Of a DNA stretch of 51,298 nucleotides, positions 1 to 10,039 are shown piece after piece. The position numbers and the translations under genes are program-made. The DNA lies in assembly GCA_900197615.1 (NCBI GenBank), contig FZLR01000011.1, forward strand, positions 1 to 51,298, read 5' to 3'. Below the pieces are notes generated by a model that did no database searches, was not told the DNA's origin, and was given only the letters and a program-made list of their open reading frames with translations. How positions within the stretch are numbered: the first letter of the stretch is position 1; every line of letters starts with the position of its first letter. Origin of the DNA: Rhodospirillaceae bacterium Spongia-Bin9. Its GTDB lineage: Bacteria; Pseudomonadota; Alphaproteobacteria; Bin65.

Positions 1-2
1 CG

Positions 3-248
3 TGTCAACTCAACACGTTAAAGGATGGGGCAAGCGGAAAAGTGCCAACTTGGGTAAAGGCAGCCCTCTACGAGGCCTGGCGCCAGGCCGGAATTTCGCA
101 ACGCCGTCTCGCCCGCGATCTCGATGTCGCCGAGAGCGAGGTGCGGCGCATGTTGAACCCGGAGCACAGCACAAAGGCGGCAACGATCGACCGCGCCCTG
201 CGCCGGCTGGGGAAGCGCGTGACAGTGACGGTCGGCGAAGCGGCCTGA
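3..248 (+). CDS. HicB-family antitoxin, C-terminal part (5' end outside window)
   Basis: The frame is open from the first bases of the window to a TGA at 246-248, so the gene probably begins upstream. A GTG at 42 could start a 68-residue protein, but HicB proteins normally have an RNase H-like N-terminal half first. The visible part is the HicB C-terminal helix-turn-helix: PTWVKAALYEAWRQAG, then ISQRRLARDLDV, then SEVRRMLNPEHSTK and a final helix with LRRLGKRV. HicB neutralises the mRNA interferase HicA and autoregulates the operon through this DNA-binding domain. No hicA lies downstream, so a partner would be upstream and out of view. It could be a solitary HicB-like regulator. Confidence 0.6.
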   Translation, partial: CQLNTLKDGASGKVPTWVKAALYEAWRQAGISQRRLARDLDVAESEVRRMLNPEHSTKAATIDRALRRLGKRVTVTVGEAA

Positions 249-330
249 GTCGATTTCTTCGGCGCGACCGCAGGGCTGCGGCAACCGAAGATGCGCCTGC
301 CCAAGGATGTCCGAAACATAGTGACGTGAG

Positions 331-1020
331 ATGGCCGGGACCCTGACAGAAACGGTGTACGAAGGCGCGCTGTTCAACCGGCTGAGGGCCGGCGCCGGCG
401 CGCATTGGGACGCCTATGTCGGTCACGATTTCGTCCGGCAGCTGGGTTCGGGGAGGCTGCCGGAGGCGGCGTTCCGGCACTACCTGATCCAGGACTATCT
501 GTTCCTCATCCATTTCTCGCGGGCCTGGGCGCTGGCCGCCTACAAGGCCGAAACCCTTGCGGACATCCGGTCGGCCGCGGAGGTGCTGGCCGGCATTTCC
601 GATACCGAGATGCGCCTGCATGTCGAGTTCTGCGCATCCTGGGGCCTGACGGAAGCCGATATGGAAGCCGCGCCGGAAGCGCCGGGCTGCCTCGCCTATA
701 CGCGTTATGTGTTGGAGACCGGCTTGCGCGGCGATCTGCTCGACCTGCATGTCGCGCTTGCCCCTTGCGTGGTCGGTTACGGCGAGATCGGACGGATACT
801 CGGCAATCTCGAAACGGTGGCGAACAACCCCTACCGGGCCTGGGTCGACATGTATTCGGGCGAGGAGTATCAGGCGGTCGCACGGGGAGCCGCAGCCGCC
901 CTGGACGATCTCTGGGCAAGGCGCGGCGGCGAAGCCCGGCTCCCCGCCGCGCAGAAAATCTTCGATGAAGCGACCCGGTTGGAGGTCGGCTTCTGGCAAA
1001 TGGGACTGGATGCCGTATGA
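331..1020 (+). CDS. tenA: TenA-family aminopyrimidine aminohydrolase / thiaminase II
   Basis: This 229-residue protein has the normal length and all-helical pattern of TenA. The family hydrolyses 4-amino-5-aminomethyl-2-methylpyrimidine to HMP for thiamine salvage, in the cytoplasm. The residues expected in the active site are present: Asp55 in YLIQDY, Cys146 in LAPCVVGYGEIG and Glu218 in TRLEVGFW, plus the NPYRAW..MYSGEEY segment at about 166-180. The stop overlaps the start of the acyl-CoA synthetase gene in an ATGA, so the two are translationally coupled. No TPP riboswitch is seen in the short upstream region. Family assignment is secure. The exact substrate is inferred, because TenA-like proteins also occur outside thiamine salvage. 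Confidence 0.88.
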   Translation: MAGTLTETVYEGALFNRLRAGAGAHWDAYVGHDFVRQLGSGRLPEAAFRHYLIQDYLFLIHFSRAWALAAYKAETLADIRSAAEVLAGISDTEMRLHVEFCASWGLTEADMEAAPEAPGCLAYTRYVLETGLRGDLLDLHVALAPCVVGYGEIGRILGNLETVANNPYRAWVDMYSGEEYQAVARGAAAALDDLWARRGGEARLPAAQKIFDEATRLEVGFWQMGLDAV

Positions 1021-2888
1021 ACGCGCCCGTAACGGACCGGAAAATCCGCGACCGGGCAGATGTGAGGTCGCTGGAAGCCGCCACGCGCGACAGCTACCTG
1101 CCCGCCGCCTCGACCTGGGAACTGCTCGCCCGGGGCCGCGACCTGTACGGCGACCGGACGGCATTCCGTTTCCTCGAAACCGGCATTCCCGGCGGCCCTT
1201 CGGCCGACCTCTCCCATGCCGACCTGTTCGCCCGTGTGACCCAGGCGGCCAACCTGTTTACCGATCTCGGCGTCGGCCCGGACGATTCGGTTGCCATGCT
1301 GGCGCCGAACAAACCGGAAGCGCACTTCGCGCTGTGGGGCGGCGAGGCCGCCGGCCGGGCCTGCCCGGTCAACAATCTGCTCAATTCGGACCATATCGTG
1401 GAACTGGTCGAAGCGGCCGGTGCGAAGGTGCTGGTGGCGCTCGGCCCGGATCCCGATCTGGACATCTGGAACAAGGCCCTGGAAGTCCGCGACCGGACGC
1501 CGGGGCTCAACGCCGTCCTGTCGATCGGCGGCGCGCGGGACGGGGCGGAGGATTTCGCAACTGCCCTGGCCGGCTACCCGGCCGACCGCCTGACCTCGGG
1601 CCGCAGGATCGGGCAGGGCGATATCGCGTCGTGCTTCCATACCGGCGGGACGACCGGCGCGCCGAAACTCGCCCTGCACACCCACGGCAATGAATTGCAT
1701 GTCAGCTGGTCGGCCTGCCTGATGCTCGATGTCCGGCCGGACGATGCGGCGATCAACGGCTTTCCGCTGTTCCATGTCGCCGGGTCCATGGTGTTCGGTC
1801 TGGCGTTCCTGGCGGGCGGCGCCAGCATAGTGCTGCCGACGCGGCTGGGCATGAGGCATCCGGATATCGTCGGCCGGTATTGGGAACATGTCGCGGAGCA
1901 TCGCATCTCGATCCTTTCCGCGGTGCCGACTGTCCTGGCGACGCTGCTGAGCCAGCCGGTGCCGCAAACCGATATATCGAGCGTCCGCGGCCTGATTATC
2001 GGCGGGTCCCCGCTGCCGACGGAAATGGCCGATGCCTTCGAGGAGAGCTTCCGGATTCCGGTGCGCAACGTGTTCGGCATGACCGAAAGCTCGGGCATCA
2101 TCGCCATGGAACCGATCCACGCGCCGGCCAGGGTTCCCGGCTCCTGCGGCTTGCCGCTGCCCCACACCGAGGTTATCGCCGCCGCGCATGGCCCGGACGG
2201 CGTGGACGTTTCGCAGCCCATGCCGGCCGGCGAAACCGGCGTGCTGGCGGCGCGCGGCGGCAATGTCAGTCCCGGCTACACCGATACGGCGCGCAACCCC
2301 GGCACCTTCACCGGCGAAGGCTGGCTGATCAGCGGCGATCTCGGCCATCTCGACGAGAACGGCTATGTTTACGTCACCGGCCGGTCCAAGGATGTCATCA
2401 TCCGCGGCGCCCACAATATCGACCCCGCCATGGTCGAGGAGATGGTCAACCGGCACCCGGCCGTGGAAATGAGCGCGGCGATCGGGCAGCCGGATGCCTA
2501 TGCCGGCGAATTGCCGGTCGTCTATGTCGCGCTCAGGCCGGGGACGACGGCGAGCGAAGAGGAAATCCTTGCCTTCGTCGCACCTCTGATCGCCGAGCGC
2601 CCGGCGGTGCCGAAGCGGGTTCACATTCTGCCGGACCTTCCGCAAACCGCGCTCGGCAAGGTCTTCAAGCCCGCGCTTCGGCTCCAGTCGATCGAACGGG
2701 TCTTCGAAGAAGCCCTGGCGCCCCTCCGCGATGACGGCGTTGCCGTGTCGGTGGCCGGGCAGCAATCGGCCGCCGGCCTGTCGGCCCGGATCGCGTTGGG
2801 CGGCGGCGCGGCAGAAGATGCGGCGGAACGGGTCAAGACGCTGCTGCGCGGCTTTCCGGTCGACTATGAGGTCGAATTTGCCGGTTGA
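1017..2888 (+). CDS. AMP-dependent acyl-CoA synthetase
   Basis: This is a 623-residue member of the adenylate-forming ligase family, which activates a carboxylic acid through an acyl-AMP and transfers it to coenzyme A. The ATP-binding P-loop HTGGTTGAPK is at about 208-217, the FGMTESSG motif lies in the middle, GRSKDVIIRGAHNIDP marks the A8 hinge near 453, and the catalytic lysine is in LGKVFKP near 547. About 60 residues follow the canonical C-terminus, a modest extension. The start ATG overlaps the tenA stop by four bases. Substrate cannot be told: fatty, aryl or short-chain acids are all possible. The pairing with tenA is not one I recognise from thiamine pathways. Confidence 0.85.
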   Translation: MNAPVTDRKIRDRADVRSLEAATRDSYLPAASTWELLARGRDLYGDRTAFRFLETGIPGGPSADLSHADLFARVTQAANLFTDLGVGPDDSVAMLAPNKPEAHFALWGGEAAGRACPVNNLLNSDHIVELVEAAGAKVLVALGPDPDLDIWNKALEVRDRTPGLNAVLSIGGARDGAEDFATALAGYPADRLTSGRRIGQGDIASCFHTGGTTGAPKLALHTHGNELHVSWSACLMLDVRPDDAAINGFPLFHVAGSMVFGLAFLAGGASIVLPTRLGMRHPDIVGRYWEHVAEHRISILSAVPTVLATLLSQPVPQTDISSVRGLIIGGSPLPTEMADAFEESFRIPVRNVFGMTESSGIIAMEPIHAPARVPGSCGLPLPHTEVIAAAHGPDGVDVSQPMPAGETGVLAARGGNVSPGYTDTARNPGTFTGEGWLISGDLGHLDENGYVYVTGRSKDVIIRGAHNIDPAMVEEMVNRHPAVEMSAAIGQPDAYAGELPVVYVALRPGTTASEEEILAFVAPLIAERPAVPKRVHILPDLPQTALGKVFKPALRLQSIERVFEEALAPLRDDGVAVSVAGQQSAAGLSARIALGGGAAEDAAERVKTLLRGFPVDYEVEFAG

Positions 2889-3040
2889 GGAGCGGTTTGC
2901 CCGGCTTACGGGCGATTGCGGCGCAACGTCTTGATCGGGCGGCAGAGCTTGAACGGTGGCGGAGGCGGCCTTATACGCTCCCCGCGCGCCGGCGGCCCGT
3001 TACGGCCCTTCCGGGCGCGTCCGGGCGCTTCCTGGCGGGG

Positions 3041-3125
3041 GCGGGCGTGGCGGAATTGGTAGACGCGCTGGCTTTAGGTGCCAGTGACGAAAGTCGTGGG
3101 GGTTCAAGTCCCTCCGCCCGCACCA
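3041..3125 (+). tRNA. tRNA-Leu (anticodon UAG)
   Basis: A complete class II tRNA. The acceptor GCGGGCG (3041-3047) pairs with CGCCCGC (3115-3121), followed by discriminator A and an encoded CCA. The anticodon stem CTGGC/GCCAG encloses loop TTTAGGT, with anticodon TAG at 3075-3077, reading CUN leucine codons. The variable arm and the T-loop GGTTCAAGTCC are as expected. It lies between the acyl-CoA synthetase gene and tig. Confidence 0.97.
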
Positions 3126-3204
3126 TCCGGCCATCCGGATCGAATGGAGTCGAACAGTCCGGGCCTCTGCTACGCCCGGATCGAAAGATTGGAATTGCCG
3201 AGCC

Positions 3205-4527
3205 ATGCAGGTGACGGAAACGACGGCCGAAGGCCTGAAACGCGAATACAGGATATCCATCCCGGCGACGGATATCGACGGCAAGGTCACCAGCAAGCTG
3301 GCCGAAGTCGGCAAGGAACTGCAGATTCCCGGTTTCCGCCGGGGCAAGGCGCCGCTCCCGGTCCTGAAGATGCGGTTGGGCAAATCCGTGCTGGGCGAGG
3401 TGCTGGAGGAGGCGCTCCAGGAAAGCGTCGCGCAGACACTGGACGATAAGGATCTCAAGCCGGCGATGCAGCCGAAAATCGAAATTGGCGACTATAAGGA
3501 CGGCGGCGATCTGGAATACACCATGTCGCTGGAAATCCTGCCCGATTTTCAGGTCATGGACCTCAAGTCGATCGGCCTCGATCGGTACAAAGTGCCGGTG
3601 AAGGAAGAAACGGTGGACGAGGCAGTCGCTTCGTTTGCCGAATCCCGTAAGGAATCCGAACCGGCGCCGGAAGCGCACGAAGCGGCCTCAGGCGACATCG
3701 CCGTCATAGATTTTCGCGGCACCGTGGACGGCGAAGCGTTCGATGGCGGCGAGGCCGAAGACTTTTACCTCAATCTCGGCAGCGAGACCTTCATCCCCGG
3801 CTTCGAAGACCAGTTGATCGGCGCGAAAGCCGGCGACCGAAAAGATGTCGAGGTTACCTTTCCGGAAGAGTATGGGGCCGAACATCTGGCGGGAAAGGAT
3901 GCGGTTTTCGAGGTTACGGTCAAGGAACTGCGCACGGGAAAGCTGCCGGAAATAGACGATGCGTTCGCCAAGTCCGTCGGCGCGGAAAATCTGAATGCGT
4001 TGAAAGAGGCGGTGAAGGCCGATATCGAGCAGAACTACACCGGCCTGACGCGGACGCGCCTGAAGCGCGATCTGCTCGATGTCCTCGCCGACGGCCACGA
4101 TTTCGACCTCCCGCCCGGTATGGTCGAGGTCGAATTCGAGGCGATCTGGAAGCATTACGAAGAGCGCAAGGCCAACGATCGGCTCGACGAGGACGAGAAG
4201 GACAAGCCCGAAGAGGAATTGAAAGCCGGTTTCCGCGATATTGCCGAGCGCCGGGTGCGTTTGGGCATCGTGCTCAGCAAGGTCGGCGCCGAGCAGAATA
4301 TAGACGTGTCGAACGAGGAACTGAACCGGGCGATCGTGCGCGAGGCCCAGAACTATCCCGGCCGCGAGCGCGAGGTGCTGGAAGCCTACCAGAAGAATGC
4401 CCAGATGCGGGACAGCCTCAAGGCGCCGCTCTACGAGGACAAGGTGATCGACTATATCGTCGAACTGGCCGAGGTAACCGACAAGGAAACGACCCTGGAA
4501 GAATTCGTCGTCGAACCCGAGAGCTGA
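3205..4527 (+). CDS. tig: Trigger factor (ribosome-associated chaperone and prolyl isomerase)
   Basis: This 440-residue protein binds the ribosomal exit tunnel and folds nascent chains. The ribosome-binding signature GFRRGKAP is at residues 43-50, exactly as in other trigger factors. The FKBP-type isomerase domain spans about 165-250 (IAVIDFRGTVDG through FEVTVKEL), followed by the helical C-terminal chaperone domain. It is the first gene of the conserved tig-clpP-clpX-lon-hup series, with clpP 51 nt downstream. Length and domain order are typical. Confidence 0.97.
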   Translation: MQVTETTAEGLKREYRISIPATDIDGKVTSKLAEVGKELQIPGFRRGKAPLPVLKMRLGKSVLGEVLEEALQESVAQTLDDKDLKPAMQPKIEIGDYKDGGDLEYTMSLEILPDFQVMDLKSIGLDRYKVPVKEETVDEAVASFAESRKESEPAPEAHEAASGDIAVIDFRGTVDGEAFDGGEAEDFYLNLGSETFIPGFEDQLIGAKAGDRKDVEVTFPEEYGAEHLAGKDAVFEVTVKELRTGKLPEIDDAFAKSVGAENLNALKEAVKADIEQNYTGLTRTRLKRDLLDVLADGHDFDLPPGMVEVEFEAIWKHYEERKANDRLDEDEKDKPEEELKAGFRDIAERRVRLGIVLSKVGAEQNIDVSNEELNRAIVREAQNYPGREREVLEAYQKNAQMRDSLKAPLYEDKVIDYIVELAEVTDKETTLEEFVVEPES

Positions 4528-4578
4528 CCGGCGCCGAGTCCCAATTCCTCGAAAGCGACACCAGATCGAGAGAGCCGC

Positions 4579-5217
4579 ATGCGCGATCCCGCCGAAATCT
4601 ACATGAACACGCTCGTTCCCATGGTCGTCGAGCAGACCAACCGGGGCGAACGGGCCTACGACATCTATTCGCGCCTGTTGAAGGAGCGGATCGTTTTCAT
4701 CACCGGCGGCGTCGAGGACCAGATGTCGTCGCTGATCTGCGCGCAGCTGCTGTTTCTCGAGGCCGAAAACCCGACCAAGGACATCTCGATCTATATCAAC
4801 TCGCCGGGCGGTATCGTGACCTCCGGCCTGTCGGTCTACGACACGATGCAGTATATCCGGCCGGAAGTATCGACGGTCTGCGTCGGGCAGGCGGCCTCGA
4901 TGGGCTCGCTTCTGCTCGCCGCCGGCGCGCCGGGCAAGCGGTTCGCCCTGCCGAATGCCCGCATCATGATCCATCAGCCGTCCGGCGGTTTCCAGGGCCA
5001 GGCGACGGACATCGAAATCCATGCCCGGGAAATCCTCGCCGTGCGCGCGCGGCTGAACGACATCTATGTCCGCCATACCGGACAGGAGCTTGCGGCGATC
5101 GAGGATGCGATGGACCGCGACCGCTTCCTGACGCCGGAGGAATCGAAAGAATTCGGCATTATCGACGAAGTCGTGACCGACCGGCCGCAGGACAGCGAGA
5201 ACGGCGACGGCGTGTAA
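4579..5217 (+). CDS. clpP: ATP-dependent Clp protease proteolytic subunit
   Basis: This 212-residue serine protease forms the 14-mer chamber used by ClpX and ClpA. The catalytic triad is visible: Ser107 in GQAASMGS, His132 in MIHQPSGG and Asp181 in [11 protein letters not shown]. The oxyanion motif NSPGG is at about 74-78. A purine-rich GAGAGAG precedes the ATG. It sits between tig and clpX on the same strand, the usual alphaproteobacterial arrangement, 166 nt before clpX. The N-terminal segment has a typical short propeptide length. Confidence 0.97.
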   Translation: MRDPAEIYMNTLVPMVVEQTNRGERAYDIYSRLLKERIVFITGGVEDQMSSLICAQLLFLEAENPTKDISIYINSPGGIVTSGLSVYDTMQYIRPEVSTVCVGQAASMGSLLLAAGAPGKRFALPNARIMIHQPSGGFQGQATDIEIHAREILAVRARLNDIYVRHTGQELAAIEDAMDRDRFLTPEESKEFGIIDEVVTDRPQDSENGDGV

Positions 5218-5383
5218 GCCGGCGGCGCCGCTTGCCACACGGCCTCGATCTGGTCACAATGCGGCACTATCGCTATGGTGCGCGCCCATCTCGACGTTTT
5301 GGGCTGCGGCGCTACGAAACGGGGCCATACCGATTGATGCGGATTTTCGATCCGCAAGCCGATCCTGACGGGGCCGAATACCG

Positions 5384-6652
5384 ATGAGCAAATCCGGCAA
5401 CGGCGATTCGAAGAACACGCTCTACTGCTCGTTCTGCGGCAAGAGCCAGCACGAGGTGCGCAAGCTGATCGCCGGCCCGACGGTGTTCATCTGCGACGAG
5501 TGCGTCGAACTCTGCATGGACATCATCCGGGAGGAGAACAAGTCCAACGTCGTCAAAAGCCGCGACGGCGTGCCGACCCCGCTCGAAATCAACGATGTCC
5601 TCGACGACTATGTGATCGGTCAGCATCACGCCAAGCGCGTGCTGTCCGTCGCGGTGCACAACCACTACAAGCGCCTGGCCCACGGCGCGAAATCCAACGG
5701 GGTCGAGTTGGCCAAGTCGAACATCCTGCTGGTCGGGCCGACCGGCTGCGGCAAGACCCTGCTGGCCCAGACCCTGGCGCGGATCATCGACGTGCCCTTC
5801 ACCATGGCCGACGCCACGACGCTGACCGAAGCGGGCTATGTCGGCGAGGATGTCGAGAATATCATCCTCAAGCTGTTGCAGGCGGCCGACTACAATGTCG
5901 AGCGGGCGCAGCGCGGCATCGTCTACATCGACGAGGTCGACAAGATCAGCCGCAAGGCGGACAACCCGTCGATCACGCGCGACGTTTCCGGCGAGGGCGT
6001 GCAGCAGGCGCTGCTCAAGATCATGGAAGGGACGGTCGCTTCGGTGCCGCCCCAGGGCGGACGCAAACATCCGCAGCAGGAATTCCTCCAGGTCGATACC
6101 ACCAACATCCTGTTCATCTGCGGCGGCGCCTTCTCCGGCCTGGAGAAGATCATTTCGTCGCGCGGCCAGAGCAAGTCGATCGGCTTCGGCGCCGATGTCC
6201 GCGCGCCGGACGAGCGCAAGACGGGCGAAGTGTTGCGCGATCTCGAGCCGGAAGACCTGCTGAAATTCGGCCTGATCCCGGAGTTCGTCGGCCGCCTGCC
6301 GGTCATTGCGACGCTCGAGGATCTGGACGAGAACACCCTGGTCCGGATCCTGACCGAGCCGAAGAATGCGCTGGTCAAGCAGTATCAGCGCCTGTTCGAC
6401 ATGGAAGGCGCCAAACTCAGCTTCACGGACGATGCCCTGGGTGCGATCGCCCGCAAGGCCATAGCAAGGAAGACCGGCGCCCGCGGCCTGCGCTCGATCA
6501 TGGAAAATATCCTGCTGGACTCGATGTTCGATCTGCCGGGCGACGAAGGGATCGAAGAGGTTGCGATAAACCGGGAGGTCGTCGAGGGCCGCGCGCAGCC
6601 GCTGCTGCTCTATGCCGACCGCAAGGCGGAAATGGGCGGCGTCAGCGCCTGA
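5384..6652 (+). CDS. clpX: ClpX, unfoldase ATPase of the ClpXP protease
   Basis: This 422-residue AAA+ ATPase unfolds tagged proteins and feeds them to ClpP. An N-terminal zinc-binding domain has Cys15, Cys18, Cys37 and Cys40. The Walker A motif GPTGCGKT is at about 119-126, the pore loop GYVGE at 151-155 and the Walker B stretch IVYIDEVDK near 180. The length is standard. The 166-nt gap from clpP may hold a separate promoter, but none is clear by eye. Confidence 0.97.
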   Translation: MSKSGNGDSKNTLYCSFCGKSQHEVRKLIAGPTVFICDECVELCMDIIREENKSNVVKSRDGVPTPLEINDVLDDYVIGQHHAKRVLSVAVHNHYKRLAHGAKSNGVELAKSNILLVGPTGCGKTLLAQTLARIIDVPFTMADATTLTEAGYVGEDVENIILKLLQAADYNVERAQRGIVYIDEVDKISRKADNPSITRDVSGEGVQQALLKIMEGTVASVPPQGGRKHPQQEFLQVDTTNILFICGGAFSGLEKIISSRGQSKSIGFGADVRAPDERKTGEVLRDLEPEDLLKFGLIPEFVGRLPVIATLEDLDENTLVRILTEPKNALVKQYQRLFDMEGAKLSFTDDALGAIARKAIARKTGARGLRSIMENILLDSMFDLPGDEGIEEVAINREVVEGRAQPLLLYADRKAEMGGVSA

Positions 6653-6719
6653 CGTGTACGGCCGGCGCGATATAGCCCGACCGGTGGCATGATCCGGCGT
6701 CGCACCTTCCGCTCCAGCC

Positions 6720-6749
6720 CTTGATCCGCCGCCGATCGATCCGATTTAT
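6720..6749 (+). promoter_or_regulatory. Candidate heat-shock (RpoH-type) promoter for lon
   Basis: CTTGAT at 6720-6725, a 16-nt spacer and CGATTTAT at 6742-6749 loosely resemble alphaproteobacterial sigma32 promoters, which share a CTTG -35 core. It lies about 155 nt before the lon start in the 252-nt clpX-lon gap. lon is a heat-shock gene in many bacteria. The -10 match is imperfect and the call is tentative. Confidence 0.3.
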
Positions 6750-6904
6750 CGGGTGAAAGGCACAGTGTGCGGCGGCTGCCTCGCGAGTGACGGTTCGCCG
6801 GACCGTGTATCGTGGCTGTCGCACCGGCGCCGGATATCGGGCCACAATATTTCCAGCGGCCGATGCCTGTACCGGGTCGACCGCCAACCATTCGGGTGAG
6901 CCAT

Positions 6905-9313
6905 ATGTTAGAACTTGAGGGCGGCGTGCTGCTGCCTGTTCTCCCGCTCCGGGATATCGTTGTTTTTCCGCATATGATCGTGCCGCTCTTCGTCGGCCGG
7001 GAAAAGTCGGTCCGGGCGCTCGAAGACGTTATGCAAGACGACAAGCAAATTCTTCTGGTCGCCCAGAAGAACGCTGCGCAGGACGATCCCTCGACCTCCG
7101 ATATCTACACCGTCGGGACTGTCGGCACTGTGCTGCAGCTGCTCAAGCTGCCCGACGGCACGGTCAAGGTACTGGTCGAAGGCGGTCAGCGCGCCAGTAT
7201 TCTGCGCTATGCCGAAAATGACTCGTTTTTCCAGGCCTGGTCGGCGGTGATGGACGAAGAAGGGGAGGACGACAAGGAAGTCGAAGCGCTGATGCGCACC
7301 GCCGTTTCGCAGTTCGAGCAGTATCTCAAGCTGAACCGCAAGATCCCGCCGGAGGTTCTGGTCTCGATCAACCAGATAGACGAGCCGGGCAAGCTTGCCG
7401 ACACGGTGGCCTCGCATCTGAATCTCAAGATTCCCGAGAAACAGGAACTGCTGGAGACCGCCCCGATCGGCGCGCGGCTGGAGAAGATCTACTCCTACAT
7501 GGAGGGCGAGATCGGCGTGATGCAGGTCGAGAAGCGCATCCGCAACCGGGTCAAGCGCCAGATGGAGAAGACCCAGCGCGAGTATTACCTGAACGAGCAG
7601 ATGAAGGCCATTCAGAAGGAACTGGGCGACGGCGAGGACGGCAAGGACGAGCTGGCCGAAATCGAAGAGCGGATCAAGAAGACCAAACTATCGAAAGAAG
7701 CCCGCGAGAAGGCCGACGCGGAGCTCAAGAAGCTGCGCTCGATGAGCCCGATGTCCGCCGAGTCGACGGTTGTGCGCAACTATCTCGACTGGCTGCTCGG
7801 CATCCCGTGGAAGAAACGGACCAAGATCAAGCGCGATATCGGGCGCGCCGAACGCATCCTCGACGAGGACCACTACGGTCTGGAGAAGGTCAAGGAGCGG
7901 ATCGTCGAATACCTCGCCGTCCAGCAGCGGATGAAGAAAATCAAGGGCCCGATTCTTTGCCTCGTCGGGCCGCCCGGTGTCGGCAAGACTTCGCTGGGCA
8001 AATCCGTCGCCCGGGCGACCGGTCGAAACTTCGTTCGCCTGTCCCTGGGCGGCGTGCGCGACGAAGCGGAAATTCGCGGACACCGGCGCACCTATATCGG
8101 CTCGATGCCGGGCAAGGTGATCCAGTCGATGAAGAAGGCCAAGACCTCGAACCCGCTGTTCCTGCTGGACGAGGTCGACAAGCTGGGCGCGGACTGGCGG
8201 GGCGATCCCTCCTCGGCTCTGCTCGAAGTCCTGGACCCGGAGCAGAACGGAACCTTCAACGACCACTACCTGGAGGTAGACTACGATCTCTCGGATGTGT
8301 TGTTCATCACGACGGCCAACACGCTGCGCATGCCGCAGCCCCTGATGGACCGCATGGAGATCATCCGCCTGCCGGGCTACACCGAGGATGAGAAGGTCGA
8401 GATCGCCAAACGGCACCTGATTCCCAAGCAGGTCGAGGCGCACGGCTTGAAGGAAGAAGAATGGTCGGTATCCGATGCCGCCCTGCGCTCGCTGGTCCGT
8501 TACTATACGCGGGAGGCCGGCGTCCGGAATCTTGAGCGGGAAATCGCCAATCTGATCCGCAAGGCAGTGAAGCAGATCGTCAGCGGCACCGCGGACAAGG
8601 TCACCGTCACCAACCGGAACGTCGAAAAATTCGCCGGCGTCCGCAAATACCGTTTCGGCCTGGCCGAAGACGAGGACGCCGTCGGCGTCGTCACCGGCCT
8701 GGCGTGGACGGAAGTCGGCGGCGAACTGCTCTCGATCGAAGCCGTCACCCTTCCCGGCAAGGGCAAGGTATCCGCGACCGGAAAACTCGGCGAGGTCATG
8801 AAGGAATCGGTCCATGCAGCCGAGAGCTTCGTGAAATCCCGCGCAGTCAGCTTCGGGATCAAGCCGACCATTTTCGAGAAGCGCGACATTCACGTCCATG
8901 TGCCGGAAGGGGCGACACCGAAGGACGGACCGTCGGCCGGCGTTGCCATGATTGCCGCGATCGTTTCCGTTCTGACCGGCATTCCGGTTCGCAGAGACGT
9001 CGCGATGACCGGCGAGATCACCTTGCGCGGCAGGGTCTTGCCGATCGGCGGCCTCAAGGAGAAGCTGCTCGCCGCGCTGCGCGGCGGTCTGAAAACAGTG
9101 CTGATTCCGGACGAGAACGAAAAGGATCTGGCCGAAATCCCCGATAACGTGAAGCGCGGTCTGACCATCATCCCGGTCAGTGCCGTCGACCAGATTCTGG
9201 AACATGGATTGACCGCGCCGCTGACACCCATCGAATGGGTGGACGCCGATGACGAAGTGGCGACGGTTCCTGGCGACAACACAGGTGGAGAGGTCGGTAT
9301 GGTGACCCACTGA
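6905..9313 (+). CDS. lon: Lon, ATP-dependent serine protease
   Basis: This 802-residue protein degrades misfolded and regulatory proteins. I place the start at ATG 6905, where the conserved N-terminus [15 protein letters not shown] begins. The frame stays open upstream to 6812, but that stretch shows no Lon-like sequence. The LonN domain is followed by a coiled-coil linker, the AAA+ module with Walker A GPPGVGKT at 355-362, and the protease domain. The catalytic dyad is Ser677 (PKDGPSAG) and Lys720 (GGLKEKLL), matching the spacing in E. coli Lon. hup follows 230 nt downstream, the usual neighbour. Confidence 0.97.
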   Translation: MLELEGGVLLPVLPLRDIVVFPHMIVPLFVGREKSVRALEDVMQDDKQILLVAQKNAAQDDPSTSDIYTVGTVGTVLQLLKLPDGTVKVLVEGGQRASILRYAENDSFFQAWSAVMDEEGEDDKEVEALMRTAVSQFEQYLKLNRKIPPEVLVSINQIDEPGKLADTVASHLNLKIPEKQELLETAPIGARLEKIYSYMEGEIGVMQVEKRIRNRVKRQMEKTQREYYLNEQMKAIQKELGDGEDGKDELAEIEERIKKTKLSKEAREKADAELKKLRSMSPMSAESTVVRNYLDWLLGIPWKKRTKIKRDIGRAERILDEDHYGLEKVKERIVEYLAVQQRMKKIKGPILCLVGPPGVGKTSLGKSVARATGRNFVRLSLGGVRDEAEIRGHRRTYIGSMPGKVIQSMKKAKTSNPLFLLDEVDKLGADWRGDPSSALLEVLDPEQNGTFNDHYLEVDYDLSDVLFITTANTLRMPQPLMDRMEIIRLPGYTEDEKVEIAKRHLIPKQVEAHGLKEEEWSVSDAALRSLVRYYTREAGVRNLEREIANLIRKAVKQIVSGTADKVTVTNRNVEKFAGVRKYRFGLAEDEDAVGVVTGLAWTEVGGELLSIEAVTLPGKGKVSATGKLGEVMKESVHAAESFVKSRAVSFGIKPTIFEKRDIHVHVPEGATPKDGPSAGVAMIAAIVSVLTGIPVRRDVAMTGEITLRGRVLPIGGLKEKLLAALRGGLKTVLIPDENEKDLAEIPDNVKRGLTIIPVSAVDQILEHGLTAPLTPIEWVDADDEVATVPGDNTGGEVGMVTH

Positions 9314-9543
9314 CCGGGCTATCGCACCGCGTCATTCGAGCAGAAAGTAAAATCCTTGCGAGATATCCGCTTTGCAGTGGCCCCGGCGATTGACCGGATC
9401 GCCGGGATCGCCGTAAACTCGGAACGGTCTGGCTGGTCGGACTTGTCGAGCGGGTGGGTTAAGGCCGGCTTCGGAATAGGACGGCGCCCAGAGCCGATCC
9501 GGCGGATAAACAACTGTATTCCAAGAGTAAAAAGGGGATTTAC

Positions 9544-9816
9544 GTGAACAAGAATGACCTTATTGCCGCCGTTGCCGACAGCACGGGCTTGAGCAAGACC
9601 GACGTCGCGTCTGCTATCGATGCGACGCTCGCTTCGATCACCGATACCCTGAAATCCGGCGGCGAGGTGAAACTTGTCGGATTTGGCTCCTTCCACGTGA
9701 CCCAGCGGGCGGCTTCGACCGGGAGAAATCCGCGTACCGGCGAAACGATCCAGATCGCCGCCTCCCGTCAGCCGAAGTTCAAGGCCGGCAAGGGCCTGAA
9801 GGATGCGCTGAACTAG
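9544..9816 (+). CDS. hupB: HU-family DNA-binding protein
   Basis: This 90-residue histone-like protein bends and compacts DNA as a dimer. MNKNDLI at the start, the dimerisation helices, VGFGSFHV, and the arm with GRNPRTGE are all HU landmarks. Translation starts at GTG 9544 behind a good AAAGGGGA ribosome-binding site. The nearest upstream in-frame alternatives lack one. It lies just downstream of lon, as in many proteobacteria, and is closed by a strong terminator. Confidence 0.96.
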   Translation: MNKNDLIAAVADSTGLSKTDVASAIDATLASITDTLKSGGEVKLVGFGSFHVTQRAASTGRNPRTGETIQIAASRQPKFKAGKGLKDALN

Positions 9817-9849
9817 GCTGCCTTCGTTTGGCTTTTGCGCGAAGCGGGG

Positions 9850-9880
9850 AATGGCCATCCGACAGCGGATGGCCATTTTC
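9850..9880 (+). terminator. Intrinsic terminator after hupB
   Basis: A near-perfect stem AATGGCCATCCG / CGGATGGCCATT with an ACAG loop (9862-9865) runs directly into TTTTC. It begins 33 nt after the hupB stop and ends the tig-to-hup block ahead of tRNA-Val. Confidence 0.9.
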
Positions 9881-9963
9881 CGTTCGGATTTCTGAGACGG
9901 TCGATGCGAACTGCGCTTCCAATGCCCTTGCAGACCGTCGCAGCGACGCTTCGGCAGAATCGC

Positions 9964-10039
9964 GGGCGGTTAGCTCAGATGGGAGAGCGACTGGTTTACA
10001 CCCAGTAGGTCGGCGGTTCGATCCCGTCACCGCCCACCA
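9964..10039 (+). tRNA. tRNA-Val (anticodon UAC)
   Basis: A complete tRNA. Acceptor GGGCGGT (9964-9970) pairs with ACCGCCC (10029-10035), followed by A and an encoded CCA. The D-arm GCTC...GAGC, the anticodon stem ACTGG/CCAGT with anticodon TAC at 9997-9999, and the T-loop TTCGATC are all in place. Confidence 0.97.

Noticed and set aside
870-2765. Long open frame on the minus strand opposite the acyl-CoA synthetase gene
   Set aside because: Arg/Gly/Ala/Asp-rich composition with no family signature; an antisense shadow caused by high GC, like those opposite lon (7688-9310), tig/clpP (3688-5238) and der (23434-24855).
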